NCBI GenBank assembly: GCA_013399115.1
Contig: VXAA01001965.1
Span: forward strand, 62,201-126,200
Direction: 5' to 3'
DNA length: 64,000 nt
Origin: Anseranas semipalmata
Taxonomy: Eukaryota; Chordata; Aves; Anseriformes; Anseranatidae
The translations under genes were made by a program, and so were the position numbers. Of this stretch, positions 25,401 to 38,152 are shown piece after piece (within the stretch, counting starts at the first letter, position 1; the number at the start of each line of letters is the position of its first letter). The notes under the pieces are model-generated. The model saw nothing but the letters and a program-made list of their open reading frames with translations, did no database searches and was not told the origin of the DNA.

Positions 25401-26956
25401 GCACATGTGCTGATTGAATGAGTTGAATTATCTTGGCTTTGCTAAAAACCCTGATTCTGGCCCTTAAAGGAGACCACAGCCATAGGAGCTAAGACTCAGG
25501 AGCTCAGCAGGGCAGTGGGACCTGAGTTATAGACCTTGTGAAGTCGCCCCTGCCCAACACATACCCTGGAAGGGAGGGCTTGTGCTCTACCACAGAAATA
25601 AACATTTATGTTGCTTGATAATAGTTCATCTCACGGGTACGCAGAGGCTCGGTGGCATTTGTACAGGGATTTATTTGTATTTACAGTTCTACAGCACTGA
25701 ATCAGGGACAGAAATGTTTACCCAGCTCCACTGTGCTGTTAAATTCCAGCGTTAAATTTCACCACAGCAAAACCCATTGCTACTGCACTGGGGGTCTCCG
25801 GTTTTGCAGGTGGATTTGTGGAGTAAACGCAAACCACAGAGCACCGAGTCAAGCCCCCCGGCAGCAGTGACATCTGCCTGTCTTTGATAAGGATTTCTGA
25901 GAGTGAGAGCAAAGTACATAGAGTGAAATTAAAGGCTCTGATTTTTCCTTTTGTTTCACTGTTATTTCACATCCGTGTGCACGGGGGGCCGTGTGGGTCC
26001 GAAGCACGGGTGGATGCTCAGCACCCTTGGCTGCTGGGCACTGCCTCGGCCAGGCACAGGGCAGGAGCTTGGCGGGGGGCTCAGGTTTGCGCTTCGCTGC
26101 TTGTACATGTGCTAATGTCTGATGGCCATCAAACAGGCCTTCATGCTCTGGGTCTGCAGATGGTGCTTGTTTTGTGGATAATTAAACGCTTTTTGTTCTT
26201 AGTTATCCCCAAAATAAGAAAATAAAAATACAAAAAGACTTAGCTTAGCATCCTTCAGTTATTAGAAAAGTGAGGGGTAGAGAGGGATCCTCAGCTATCA
26301 GGTACATGTTTCTGAGGGCCTGGCAGTCTGAAGCCTTTCAGAGCAATGCATCTGCCTTGCATTGACTGCAGGGAGCGGAGGCATCACCCAGAGACTGCCT
26401 GTTAGGAAACCAGAGCCCATTCCGAGCCAGGAGGTTGGGCACCCACAGACCTTCTCAGTGCTTTTCAGTTGTCTCTTGGCTCCCCCTCCCCTGCTCTCAC
26501 TCCCCCACTCCCCAGCCCACCATGCTGGCACATCAGCCAGGGCCGAGCAAGGTCAGCTGAATGAGCTTTGCTGTTGGATGCGGCCAGTTGGGCTTGGTCA
26601 CATCCATAGATGGCCAAAACATCCCCACAGGTGATGGTGATGGAGCTGCCGCCGCTTCTGTCCACGGACATGAGGAAGATGGGATGCACTGGGCTCTCCC
26701 TTCCCCTCACTGCTCAGCACGTCTGCTTCAGTGGAAGACAATTACTTTTATTCTTTTGAAGCCTGATGTGGGTGTCAGTGCCCAGGATAAGGATGGGCTG
26801 GCCAAGTAAACTGCAGAACTCCTTGTGACCTGTGGTGAGTTGGTCCATTTTAGAAAACCTTCCTGAAGTCAGCATTACACTGGGGTCCTAGGTAGCATTC
26901 AAATCCACATGCAAGGTAGAGCTTTATAAGTAAAATAATTAATAAAAATAATAATT

Positions 26957-27216
26957 AGGACTTGAGGGAACGGCATGGAGCTGTGACAGGGGAGGTTCAG
27001 GCTGGATGTTAGGAAAAGGTTCTTCACCGAGAGGGTGGTCAGGCACTGGAACAGGCTCCCCAGGGAAGTGGTCAGGGCACTGAGCCTGCCAGAGTTCAGG
27101 AAGCATTTGGACAATGCTCTCAGACATAGGGTCAGATTTTTGGGTGGTCCTGTGTGGAGCCAGGAGTTGAACTCAATGGTCCTTGTGGGTCCCTTCCAAC
27201 TCAGCATATTCTATGA
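26957..27216 (+). mobile_element. CR1 LINE, short 3' tail
   Basis: This is a second, independent CR1 fragment. It starts at GGACTTGAGGGAACGGCATG, includes GGTTCAGGCTGGATGTTAGG, TTCTTCACCGAGAGGGTGGT and CTCCCCAGGGAAGTGGTCAG, and ends in GGTCCTTGTGGGTCCCTTCC and ATTCTATGA (27208-27216). It is about 260 bp long and carries no coding capacity. It is flanked on both sides by AT-rich (AAT)n sequence. The open frames seen across it on both strands are repeat-derived and not genes. Confidence 0.94.
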
Positions 27217-27240
27217 TTTTATTAATAATAATAATTACAA
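27217..27240. repeat. (AAT)n at the CR1 3' end
   Basis: Short ATT/AAT repeat directly after the CR1 terminal motif. A similar AT-rich run precedes the element (26937-26956). It could be a microsatellite that the element landed in, or one that grew from its tail. Confidence 0.6.
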
Positions 27241-30200
27241 AGAAGTAGAGAAATAAACTTGTTGGGCACTCTTCTGAAGTGTATTCGAGCATCAGCTGGG
27301 AAGCCACTAAATGTTTCCTTGCTGGGTCATGAGGTGCAGGGTGAAACAGAGCCATCATAGGTGAAGTACAAACTTACCAATGCAAGCAAAAGCTCTTGCT
27401 AGGCTGCCTGAAAAATGCTTAGCAGCATCATGTGGCAATAGCACGGTGATTAGCTCCCGAGCTCTTACGACTCACGTTGATGGTTCCTAACACAGCTCTC
27501 CCTCTCATGGCCACCTCACAGCTCAGAAATGAAGTCCAGCCTTCAGCTGCTGTGCTGCAGGGGTTGCCGCCTGTCAGATGTTCACTCCCATGGCAAGGAA
27601 CCTCCCAGACCACAGCAGAGCTGCGTATTTAGGTTCCCCTGGCAAGTTTGCAGCTAAAAATGAGGCACCACCAACCTCCTCCATGTTCTAAGAATGGGAC
27701 CCAGGGGTGATGCTGTGCTGGTCCAGGTGGCACCCACAGATGAAGCCAGCTATGTCTGTGGGACTTGTTTGGTTTATTTTTTGCAGTTGTGAAGCAATCA
27801 AGGAAGAGAAGAAAGTAACGCGTAGTCAGTGGCTCATCACATTTTTTTTATGAGGCAATTTCAAACCATGAGAAAATTACTGTGAGTTGTGCAAGTGCAC
27901 TTTAAACAACAGCATATTATCCAAAACAGAACTTCATTTTTCTCAATTTGCTGCTTTGTGCACTTACGTCTAATGCCACCCCTTCTTGATTCTCCTTTTT
28001 TTGTTGTTGTTTTTTGTTTTTTGATTTTAGCTAAGACAAAGCAATAATATTTCCACAGCCAAACAAAGCAGGAATGGCCCCAAGAGGTAGATAAAGACAA
28101 CAGTGAAGTGCAGCACACAGGGACATGAAGCCCACCAGGGTGAAGGATGATCGGGCCCACATCTGGCAGAGGCACAATCCTTTCTTCTGCAGCAAATACA
28201 GCTTAAACCACAATCCTGGGGTTCAATAATGTAGCACACATTGGCAGAGGGAGAGACAGATGTAATTCTTAAAGAGCTATTGGTCTCACTAGTGAAATTA
28301 TTATTTCAGGACTCCTCCAATGGAAAATAACAAGCCTAGCATGGCTCTGATTTTCAGGGCAGTGCCTTAGCCATGATTCTGGCCACAGCCATAGCAGGGG
28401 GCACGAGCACACAGGATAAATGAAATAGTGCCGTCTCCACATGGAACAGACAAAGCACAGACACCGAGATGGTTGTGTCAAAGTTTAGAGCTCAGCAACC
28501 AGCAGATTGCTTGATCAACAGTGACTGGACAACCTGTAGTGGTCAGTCTTGTCTCCTGTATGAATATTGAGGGGAAAAGGCTATTGCCACATCTCCAGCC
28601 CAGAGATGAAATGCAAAAGTGAATTAAAATTTCTGTGGTAACTGCCTAATAAGCAAGGCTGATAATCAAAGGCTGGGGTGTAGCATTTCTGCTGCATTTG
28701 AACAACACAGAAGTCATCTGCAAGCCGCCAGTACAAATGCAAACAGCAACTTAAAAGGGCAATGGCATCTTTTTTCTTTCTTCTCCCTGGCTAGAATCAC
28801 TATACGCTTGTGTATGCTTTGTAGTATTTTTTTTTCTTTCCATCATGACAATTTAATTTTTTGTTTGCTTTTTTTAAGGGAGGGGGAAAAAAATCTTTTG
28901 CTTTAATGACATGCACCATGGTGAACTTAAAAGTGGCTTACAGAAGCGGAGGTTGGCATTTTCTGTTTGCACCAGTCAGTCGCTAGTGATTGATCTCAGA
29001 AGCCAGGTTTCATTCTCTACACAAAATAAGCTGCAGTTGGCAAAATCTGATTAAAGTGAGCAGAGTTTCATCTGATGTGGCTGTTGCCACTCATTTCAGC
29101 ATAATGTCTCCTTTTTTAACTACAGAGGACCTGCAGAACACAGAACAAAAAGTACGCATCAGTTTATAATGCACTCTTCTAAAAGTTTAAGTGTTACTAA
29201 TAGGCCATCAAGCTGCTAGGAAACCAGCACACAATGCTATGTTGACATGTGGAATAAACTTCTGTGTAGCTGTTGTAGAGTCTGCACTGTCATCCTTATG
29301 GAGAGGGCTAACAGAACCGAAGACCGAAGCTGGCCTGACACTTCTGTTAAATCCATCACACAAAAAATGTTGCCAGTGATCGTGGCATGAATATAGCAAA
29401 AATGTGGGTTCGTGATTTTGCTTCCTGATTTCTGAGCCTCTGGGGCTCAGGTGTGCTGCGGCTTCTCCCTCTAAGATGACAAAGCCTGAAAACATCCTGA
29501 CATAACCTAAAAATGCTGGTGTTCCTCACTCTGCTCACTGGGAAGGGCTCTGTGTTGCTTCCCCAAAGAGTTACTTTTTCTCTCATTTCTGAGGAAGGGG
29601 AGGCAGTGAGAGAGGGAAGAGTAGGTGAAATTACATTTGAAGAGGTGCAAATATAAAAGTGACAAGCTCGGAGACAACACGTTTCATTCCAATGGCTATT
29701 TGCAGAGCAGCTCCTCTGCGAGATAACTAATGGCATGTGAAAAGGTCCTACGCGCAGAAAACAGTCTGTCATGCTAAAATAAAGAGCTCTGAAGCTGTGA
29801 AGTCTGGCATATTTTCAAAAATAACTTGCACTTGGAAGGGGAGGATGGGAACCCCACAGCTACTGATTCTTGTCAGAGACGGTGCCCTGTGCCACAGCAA
29901 GGAACACGGCAGCTACCATGGCTTCTACAAATCTCCACCAAAACCTTAATTTAAATTACTATCAAACATTAAAGGCTAGCATAAGCCTACATGTCTTTGC
30001 AACTGTATTAATTATTAAGGCAACATGCAGAGCTCTGTAATTGGCTGCTGTCCATTAGCACAGCGCTGAGTTTATGGGTTAAGGTGGTGGCGGGACGATG
30101 ATGCTGGTGATTACATACGATTTCTGGTTTGGGGGAGAGGTTTCTTCTAGAATCGAAGCAACATCAGGGAAAATACGGGTGCCCTTCAAGTAGCAGAGAA

Positions 30201-30374
30201 TAGGAGAGAGGGAGAAGCCTAGCTGCAGTGCAAGCAAGGAAGCAGTTCTCAATCCCTCTTGCTAACTACAGCCTGAAATTAAACTGACACACTGCCAGCA
30301 AGTGAAAACATGGGGAAAAAAAGCAAACACACCCAAAAGCAACAACCAAGCAAAAAAATCCTGTCTTCTCTGGG

Positions 30375-30407
30375 AAAAAATAAATAAATAAATAAAATAA
30401 AATAAAG
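30375..30407. repeat. (TAAA)n / (TAAAA)n simple repeat
   Basis: About four to five AAAT units followed by AAAAT units in intergenic DNA. A low-complexity microsatellite. Confidence 0.85.
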
Positions 30408-31379
30408 AAACCTGCCTAATAGGTACAAGTGTCAGTGCTGTGTCTCCTGCTCTTCATAAGCGTTAAACACTGTGGTAGGTTTCACAGGGCTTTAACATTG
30501 GCTTGTTTTCATCTTGGTTGTTTTACCCTCGGTTGTTGTGCCCCTTCCACCTGCCAGAAACCAGACAACTCCTGCAAGGGATCTAATCTCTCCTTCTTTA
30601 ATTACTACATTTACACAGTGACTTACAGACAGCTTGGCAGAAAGGGCCCGCTTCTCCCGTCCAAGCATTTGGCCAGTGCCTAAATGCAGAGGTCTAAACC
30701 CAAAGCCTGCACGGCTGCCAGCAGATCTGCGGGAGCAGCAGCCGGTGGTGCCTCCTGGGCCTGCAGCAAGCCTCCTTCCAGTAGCCTGCCCGGAGCAAGG
30801 GCTGCGCTGCCCGCGCGCTGTGCGCCAGGGGCGCGAGAGGCACAGGCAGACGTGTCACCCGGCAGAAGTCTTCTTCTGTCTTGGAGCCATGGACTTGCTC
30901 CCGAGCTGACTCAATCCTTTTCAATTTGAGCAACGCCCAGTACAGTGCTTCAGTTATGTGGAACTTTAGAAAACACGGCCCATGGCATCTGTAAGAGGAA
31001 AGGGGGGATGTCTGCAGTACTGTTGACACCATTTTGTGCCTCTGTGTATAGACTGAGGGAAGAGAAGGACGGGAAAACTACTCCCAGAGGTGGGAAGCCA
31101 AGCAAGGGAGTGCAGAAGGTGCACCTGCCTGGAGAAACGGTGACCTCAGGAGATAAGCTGGAAGGAGAGCTAAGGAGCAGAGGAAGCAGGAAGAACTGCA
31201 ACCACCCCGACTTCATGCGAACCTGAAAATTTAAGATGGCGGTGGAGAAACGGGCACTGGTTGCTTCCCCTGGCCTCAGCAGAGACTGGCCAGGGAAGGG
31301 CTCACAATAGCGGGTCCTGAACAAGGACCTGCACCCCTCAGCAATGAACAGCACGACGAGTATTAAATTGTCAATCAAG

Positions 31380-31385
31380 TTTAAT
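31380..31385 (-). terminator. PHF21B: candidate distal poly(A) signal ATTAAA
   Basis: ATTAAA is the commonest variant of the poly(A) hexamer. Downstream on the minus strand the sequence becomes GT-rich (around 31335-31365), which suits cleavage near 31360. The call rests on motif and position only. Confidence 0.35.
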
Positions 31386-33432
31386 GCATCATAAAGAAGT
31401 AAAACTACATTGGCATATTTAAGACAAACACTTTTTTTTTCTATGCACACTATCCACTGGACAGTCCCCTTTTCAAAATAACTACTTTTAACAGTCCAAG
31501 ACACTTCTTCAGAAATTCTTCACATATTCAACCTTCCACGCTTTTCATTTTTTTATCTGAGAAGAAAAAAAATCGTTAAACCTGAAAACATTTACATTGC
31601 AAGCCACATTAGAATGCATAATTGGCATACAATAACCAATGTATAACAATTGTGTTTTACTTAGTTCACTTTGTTCATCAATAAAAGAATATAAAAATCT
31701 TGTTCAACCGAGTGTTGTGTATTAAAATAGATTTGTATAGTACTGCACAGTTTCTCCCGGAGTTGTGAAAATGGTTGAAGGGACCATGTGCTGCCTAGTG
31801 ATGGGCGACGGAAAAAGCCAGTCCCTCGCTTGTTTGTTTTTTTTTTTAAAAAAAAGAAAAGATATTCGGCACCATGTGATATGCTGATGTGAGAGACTAG
31901 CCTTGTGCCGTGCTCTGGTGGCTTCTCGCTTTCCTCAAGTACCTGTTGTGCTAATTGACGAAGAACTCATAAACGACAGAGACGACGGCGTCAGGTGGGG
32001 GTGACGCTGAGAAAAACCGGGGTGCCCCTCACTCGCTTCCCGGGCCGGCGGCGGGGCTGCGGGAGGGGCGGGTGGCCTGCGAGGGGCCGGCGGACCCCGG
32101 CAGGATCAGGAAGACTAGCTAGTGAAACAAGCAGGCGTGCGAGGGTTTTCTCAGGCTAATGCCAAACGCTTCCCAAATGTGCTAAAAGCCAACAGAATCT
32201 TAAAAAGGAATAGAGTTTCCAAAAAAATACATAAAACCCCAAAAAAACCACAACCAACAAACCCTTACGATTTGCCACAGCCCGTCCCTCCCCCAGAACT
32301 CTTGATATTATCCAGTACGAGAAACAACCCCTTGAGGCAGTTTTTTTTTCCTGTACCATTTCAGCAGATATTTCTGCAAGCAAAAAGGAAAAACAATAAT
32401 AAAAAAAAATCACGTTACATAGTTTTAACAATAAAAATGCAGTACAAAAATGTAAAGTCATCTTTTTGGCATATTATCTGTACTGTCAAGAAACAAAAAA
32501 CAGAATATTTATTTGCTTTTTTCTTTTTAAAAAATGAAATACTAACAAAAAAGAAAACCCCCAAAATAATCTCTTTAAAAACGAAACCCAACCTGCCAAA
32601 GATATCCACTATTATGGTTTATGCTAAATCTTGCACAAAAACTCCATGAGAAAAATACACCAATAGCAAAATAAGTAAAAAGGACCTGCAAAAAAGTAAG
32701 GAGTTTTACAGTCATACTTTTTTAAATACTTCGGAACGCATATACAGAAGCATCAGCATGAAAATACTTCAATATTTTACTAGAAACGCTAACTTCATAC
32801 AGTTTCTTTATTTAAATATCTGCAATTCTCAACTCTAATAATACTGAAAAAAATGATCTTTTGTTTCGAAGGCTCTGTGAGTGTCCATTCTGGCCAAAAC
32901 AGCCCCAGCTCCGGCTCGCCCGAGTCAATGGAGCCAACTTTGTTCCTCTGATAAGAATCCATGTCAAGTCCTAAGTAGCTCGCTTTCTTTTGATACCACC
33001 GATTTCCCTCCCACAAACAGCTTTCAGCCCAACTACGTCCCCACTAGCTCACTAACTCTTTGCATTTTAAATTTTCCCCTTAAAGCAGAACTGCAAAACT
33101 GCCTGCCCCCCACAAAAAAGGATATTCCGCTTTCTTTCTATCGGCCATACTCTTCCTGTTCATCCTCAGTCATAAATACATTAAGGCCAACATAACAAAA
33201 AAATCTCATAAGCACTGAAGGTCTCGGCAAACAAAAACCGCAGCGCGCCCCGCTCCCTGGGAAGCTGCCGCCACAGCGACCTACAAACTGGACCGATTGG
33301 CTTGCGAGTGAGTTCCTACGCGTACAAAACCCGAGACCGTTCCTCCTCTCCTCCGTTTCAGTTTAATATCTCCTTCGCACCCGGGTGAAAAGTTCCTGTC
33401 CCCCCTTACTGGCTCTCGCTCAGCCGGCTCCG
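31380..33432 (-). other. PHF21B: PHF21B 3'UTR (extent inferred)
   Basis: The sequence after the stop codon at 33433 is U-rich on the minus strand and lacks coding signs. Possible poly(A) signals on the minus strand are AATAAA at 32807-32812 and 32508-32513, and a distal ATTAAA at 31380-31385 followed by GT-rich sequence. I use the distal one as the outer limit. A GC-rich block with many CpGs sits inside at about 31980-32105. The exact end, and whether shorter forms exist, cannot be told without transcript data. Confidence 0.45.
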
Positions 33433-33657
33433 TCAGTTGTTACCCTGTGACTGCTGCAAGGCTTTGTGCATGGCAGCAGAGGCAGAGGAGGGTTTGATCC
33501 AGGGGACCGTGAGCAGGGAGGAGGTGGTGGTGGTCGTCATGGTAACCTGAATCATCTGCTCGTTTTGGATCAGTCTAATGAGGGTTTTGAGACGTTCCAG
33601 TGACGACTGAGTCCCTTTCTGCTGGGCCAACAGGCTGTTTTTTAGCTCTAAGCATTT
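33433..33657 (-). CDS. PHF21B: PHF21B last coding exon, coiled-coil end and C-terminus
   Basis: Starting after an AG at 33658-33659, the frame reads KCLELKNSLLAQQKGTQ, then SSLERLKTLIRLIQNEQ, and ends in QQSQGNN and TGA (33433-33435). The first half continues the leucine-rich coiled coil begun in the previous exon. KCLELK and RLIQ are shared with other PHF21B proteins. The second half is low complexity: a threonine-rich stretch (TMTTTTTSS), then PWIKPSSAS. The Thr run is encoded by a short ACC/ACG repeat. The exon is 225 nt including the stop, in phase 0 with its neighbour. Confidence 0.92.
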   Translation of the reverse strand, partial: KCLELKNSLLAQQKGTQSSLERLKTLIRLIQNEQMIQVTMTTTTTSSLLTVPWIKPSSASAAMHKALQQSQGNN

Positions 33658-36006
33658 CTGTCAAACAAAGAGAAGGGGAGAGAGAAGGGAATACGTTCAA
33701 ATTGGTGTCAAACACCTCTCCAAACATCCTTTTGTGTCTTGAGTGCACGTCCTTCTCAAATGAAGTATATTCTCCTTTGGGGATAGCAAAAGCGCGGCTT
33801 AATGAATGGAGTAATCACCGGCGCCGCATCTGCTGCAGCAGTTGACTAAGGTAACAACACTCGCCCACGTCCAAATGCATTCAGAGGACGTTTCCGACCT
33901 CGTCCTGTAGCAAGCCTGGCAGAAATGCCTTCTGCACTCCAAACTGGTTATTGGCCCAGGACTGCAGGAGCTGTATTAAAGTCCTGAAGCCACCCACCAG
34001 TAAGGTCTCTAAATCTTACCCAACGGCACTGACAAACACTCGAGGGATAAACCTCACCATGATGCATTCTGTACCTGCCGCAGATTTTAGGGAGTCAGTA
34101 CTGTGAAGATAAGTTGTTCTCTCTAAGCATGATGTCAATATTCTTCTGGTAGAAAACTTAATCTAAGACACTGCTGTTATACCACAACAGCCACAAGAAA
34201 ACCTTTTTGCTGTGGGGTGGCCAAACGGCGCCCCACCGTCACTTGAAACGATTCATGCAAACCTATGTGAAAATGAGCTTGAGGAGAGCAGGAGCCAAAC
34301 GAAAGCATCCCAGATCTCCCTCTTCTCCAAGAGGAGATAAGGAAGAATCAGTAAATCTCTCTCCTCTCCCCAGCTCTGTACTGCTGCAGTTACCATCCCA
34401 TCCATTGGACACCAACTGGCCTGTGAGGGACCATGCGACAGACCAAAAACCTGAGCCTGTCTGCTAGATGGAAGGGGATGGTGGCCTCTCTATCACCTGA
34501 TACCTCCCAACTTCTTTCTCCCATTGGTCTCAGGGATCTGGCAAAACTGGTGACTTGCCCGCAGATTGCTCCCCTTTGGCTACAGGGGGGTGGGAGAGTC
34601 TCCAGCTCTGGGGAAGTGGGAAACGCTCACTTGAAAGTCAAGTTTTTCGAAAAGACACTGCATGGAGCTGCTCAGCGATTGGTGTAGACAGGTGAAATCT
34701 CAGGTGAAAGATGAATCACATTCTGTTTTTACCAAATAATACCATTTCACCTGCAGGGTGTATGCAAGTTCTCTCTTTAACGTAAATCTCTGTTAAGGAA
34801 AATGTCAGGATTGAAATTACTCTATGCCAGAACACCTTAACTGCTTTTCTCCTTTCAAGTGGACGTATCTCCAATAAATATAATCATTGGCTGATATACC
34901 ATTTAAATAAGACTGTTTCCCACTGAAAGAACCTGATTCTGTTCAGGTAGAAATCTTATAATTTTGACAGTACTGACATATACACGATAGCTGAATGCCT
35001 CCCCAAATGCCTTTCCTTTTATGAACACCTCATTCCACTGCACTCCCCTAACCATTGAAGATATTCCATACCCCAAGAGTCACTTCATACATATGTTTGT
35101 TTCCATTAGTGCTGGTGGTGGCTATGCACACTTACAGGGAATATTCCCCACTGTGATGTCTTTTAATAAGTTATTGCTTTTCCTTCCACTCTATTTTAAA
35201 TGTGATAAATATTTTACCATGTCTCCTCTGGATAACTGCAGTGGTAAAACAAGTAGTGACCAGTTACTCTTGCAGCTGCCACTTTGATTTTTCCAGGGTA
35301 AGAAAGTTTCAAATATTTATTGAGCTGCCATGCAAACTAACAGCTACCCCTTAAGAGTGGGCCTGAGGTGAGCTAGCCCCAAATAAGCTTCTTCTTCCAT
35401 GGAGGATAGGGATTATGGCTTTGATTTCAGCCCACTCATAACTGCCAGAGACTGGTCCTCATAGCACAGTATGTGTGGGAGACATCTCCAGCAAACATTA
35501 GGTCTGAAACAAGTTCACAGAGAAAATAGGTGTGAATCCATTTTCATTCATGGAGAGGTTGTTACACCATTTAGCCTCCAAGACAAATAAGGATGGCTAT
35601 TTCTACCCAATCTCAGGAATTTTGGAGCTGATGGACAAGCAGCTACCAATGGAACACACGCTTGTGACTGATCTTTACAGCTGGAGAATGGAAATGCCTT
35701 AATGTCACCGGGCAGATCAGAGCTGTGTGTGGCACTACAAGGAAGGCAGGCACAGCTATTTTGTGTTTTCATGTGTGCAACAGGAATTCAGTCACTAGTG
35801 ATTTCTCCTCAGGCTGCCCAAGCAGCTTGCTTTGGTGCATAAAGGAAGTCCACCTGTTTTTCCTCAGACAGAAACACATGCACACTTGAACATTTGTAGC
35901 TTGAGAGCATAAATAATTTTCTAGCCACAAAATACCATTTTTTAAGCAAAAATTCTTTATAAACATCTTTGCAGGAGACTCTTGTGTCCCCAGTCAGGAG
36001 TCCTAC
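33658..36006 (-). other. PHF21B: PHF21B intron, 2.3 kb
   Basis: GT-AG intron between the two coiled-coil exons. Moderately AT-rich, with no recognised repeat. The small open frames in it are not supported. Confidence 0.8.
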
Positions 36007-36110
36007 CTTTACTGCACTGTTGAGAAGTCGATCCTTTTCTTCTAACTGTCTATGCTCACTCTTCAGCTCGCTGCTTCTCTTTAATAACTTCCGTTTCTCT
36101 TCTTCTTTGA
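36007..36110 (-). CDS. PHF21B: PHF21B coiled-coil exon
   Basis: This 104-nt exon lies between CACAG and the donor GTAGGA. It finishes a Val codon and reads [16 protein letters not shown], then [19 protein letters not shown]. The heptad-like spacing of leucines and the dense charge indicate a coiled coil, presumably a protein-protein interface as in PHF21A. The KEEEKxKLL start is nearly the same in both paralogues. It joins in phase to VTHKT in the upstream exon and KCLELK in the downstream one. Confidence 0.93.
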
Positions 36111-37057
36111 CTGTGGAACAATAACATTAAGGATGCAAAAGTTAAGAAAAGGCCATATAGCAAAACTGTGTGCTGACAACACAAAGCAGAAGCATGTGTT
36201 TTGAAAGGTGAGCTGCAGGTCTCAGAAGCCTTTTGTCAGCAGGTACAGCTGAATAAATCTGGAGTTTCTGTTTGCATGTGTCTACATCAACAACTAGCAT
36301 GCAGAACAACCCAAAAGCTTTAGTGCACATTTGAGATGAACTAGAATTAACCCTTGGACCACATATGGCCCTGAAAGTCTCCGAGAAAGAGGTGAATGAT
36401 AGTTAAGAACCGGTCAGCCACCTGGTTCAGGTTCAGTGTCCCTGGGTGAAAATCACAGATCATAACAATGCCAGACTTCTGCAAAGCTCCTTACAAATAC
36501 ACTCTAATGCCCCAGACAGCCCATTATAAGAGTGCAAAAGGGAACAAAACAACAGTAATGGTCAATGTACAATAATATACCATCTGATACTAATGACTGT
36601 GATACCAAATAATACCAAAACAATTAGAGACTGGTATTACTGCAGTATCTGATATACTAGTCTGGCATCATGCTAAAGACCCAGTTGTATGGCTCTGCCT
36701 AGCCTGACTGCCTCTCTCTGCCTCCTAGCCTGATACAATTCTGCCTCGAAATCCCATTTTCAGCCCTGTTCCCAGGAAGGCACCACTTTCATGATAGCCT
36801 CCTCCACTGAGTGAAATTCCTCTGAGATAGATCTCAGATTCCTCAAAGAGAGAAGATGGAGAAGGAGCAGACAGACAGAAGGAAAGAGAAAGTCACCTGC
36901 TGTCCTCAGCCACAGCCCTTTATGGCCCTTTGCTTAATAATGCCACGATAACTGGTAGCATTATAACACTACTTTAATATCAGTGCCACGAAGGATCCAA
37001 ATGGTATCGCCCATCACGAGCAGAGAATCCCTTCTCAAAAGCTGTGTCAATCCCTAC
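36111..37057 (-). other. PHF21B: PHF21B intron, 0.95 kb
   Basis: Short GT-AG intron. It contains a purine-rich patch (about 36845-36895) and otherwise nothing recognised. Confidence 0.8.
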
Positions 37058-37133
37058 CTGTTTTATGAGTAACATAGGAGTGAACAATAGCCAGAGTTCC
37101 AGTCCATGGCACATTGTCATCTTTCTTTAACAC
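37058..37133 (-). CDS. PHF21B: PHF21B exon after the PHD finger
   Basis: This 76-nt exon is flanked by TATAG and GTAGGG. It reads VLKKDDNVPWTGTLAIV, then HSYVTHKT plus one base of a Val codon. PHF21A has the same layout just after its PHD finger (LKK, an acidic stretch, VPWPGTLAIVHSY), so this block links finger and coiled coil. The residue count (25 codons plus one base) fits both neighbouring exons. Confidence 0.93.
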
Positions 37134-38152
37134 CTATAAGCCCAGGAAACAACAAAAAGTTAGGACCTCATGAAGGCACACATTAATGTTTTTCTTCCTC
37201 CAGCCTCACAGCTCTGCAGGACCAGATCTAGGGTCCCTGTCTCAGAATTCACAAACTGAAAAGTAACAAGATAATTATTTGAGTAGCAATCTCCACTGGG
37301 GCTTACTCCTTTTCACATCCCTATACCTACCAAACAGTGCCAAAGGGGGGTTACGAAGCCTCTGCTTCTTGTTGCCATGACCAGAGGACATTCTTCAGCC
37401 CCTGACAAGCGGACCTCCACACTGTCAGGAGTATTGTGGGGGAGCTTGGTGGTCCACATGAAAACACGACTGTGCAGACCTAATGCTGGGCTGCTCTGCT
37501 CTCTACAACTGCGTGCTGGAATTTCCACTTGACATTTTCAAAGGAGCGTAACAGTGATCTCATTGCTAAACACAAAGAACTCTAAGGCACAAAATCTAAG
37601 CCTCCACTCTACAATTTAGTGACACTGTACTGTTTTAGTAATTGTTTTACTGTTCCTGCAATCAGCATTATTCACAGCAACTAGACAAATTAGCATTTCT
37701 GACATAGCTATGATCAATAACTATCATGTAATAAACATGATTTAATGAACATGAAGAGCTCTCTTTACAGCTTTCAGATCTACTGATGAAGTGTCTGCTT
37801 CTGACACCATCTCCCTCATCCATAATGTTTACATTATTTGTTTTGCAACCTACATGCTGGTGGCTTTCTTGTAAAGAAGAGAAACAAAGGAAATGAAGAG
37901 ATATTTTCAATCTTTTTCCAGGACAAATCTCAGCAGATGTGATTATGGTGAAGCTAGGTGCTCAATTTATGTTCTAAGTCTGGTACAATAAAAATACCAG
38001 AAATAAATGCTGCAAACTGTACTAACCCCCCCTCAGTATTAGCTAATGTGGTTCCCTAAGCTATGACCATAGGTTAGTTTAGTTTAGTGGTACACAGATT
38101 CAAGGTTTCTCCTATTTTCTCTTCTTGGTGTGCTATGCTCCATGTAGCTTAC
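37134..38152 (-). other. PHF21B: PHF21B intron, 1.0 kb
   Basis: GT-AG intron without recognisable repeats or exons. Confidence 0.8.

Larger units (their letters stand above)
16139..31379. other. intergenic region between ARHGAP8 and PHF21B
   Basis: About 15 kb separates the two gene ends. Contents I can support are two CR1 tails (21960-22436 and 26957-27216), a MIR-like SINE remnant (17690-17812), a possible tRNA-head SINE scrap (25170-25200), simple repeats (20126-20140, 27217-27240, 30375-30407) and GC-richer patches around 18350-18610, 24130-24260 and 30640-30850. Many overlapping open frames in the GC-richer patches occur on both strands, have no recognisable protein similarity and look accidental. 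No RNA gene was recognised. Confidence 0.7.

Noticed and set aside
30815..30840. CTCF-like motif GCGCCAGGGGCGCG
   Set aside because: It lacks one G of the core and mismatches the upstream part of the consensus.
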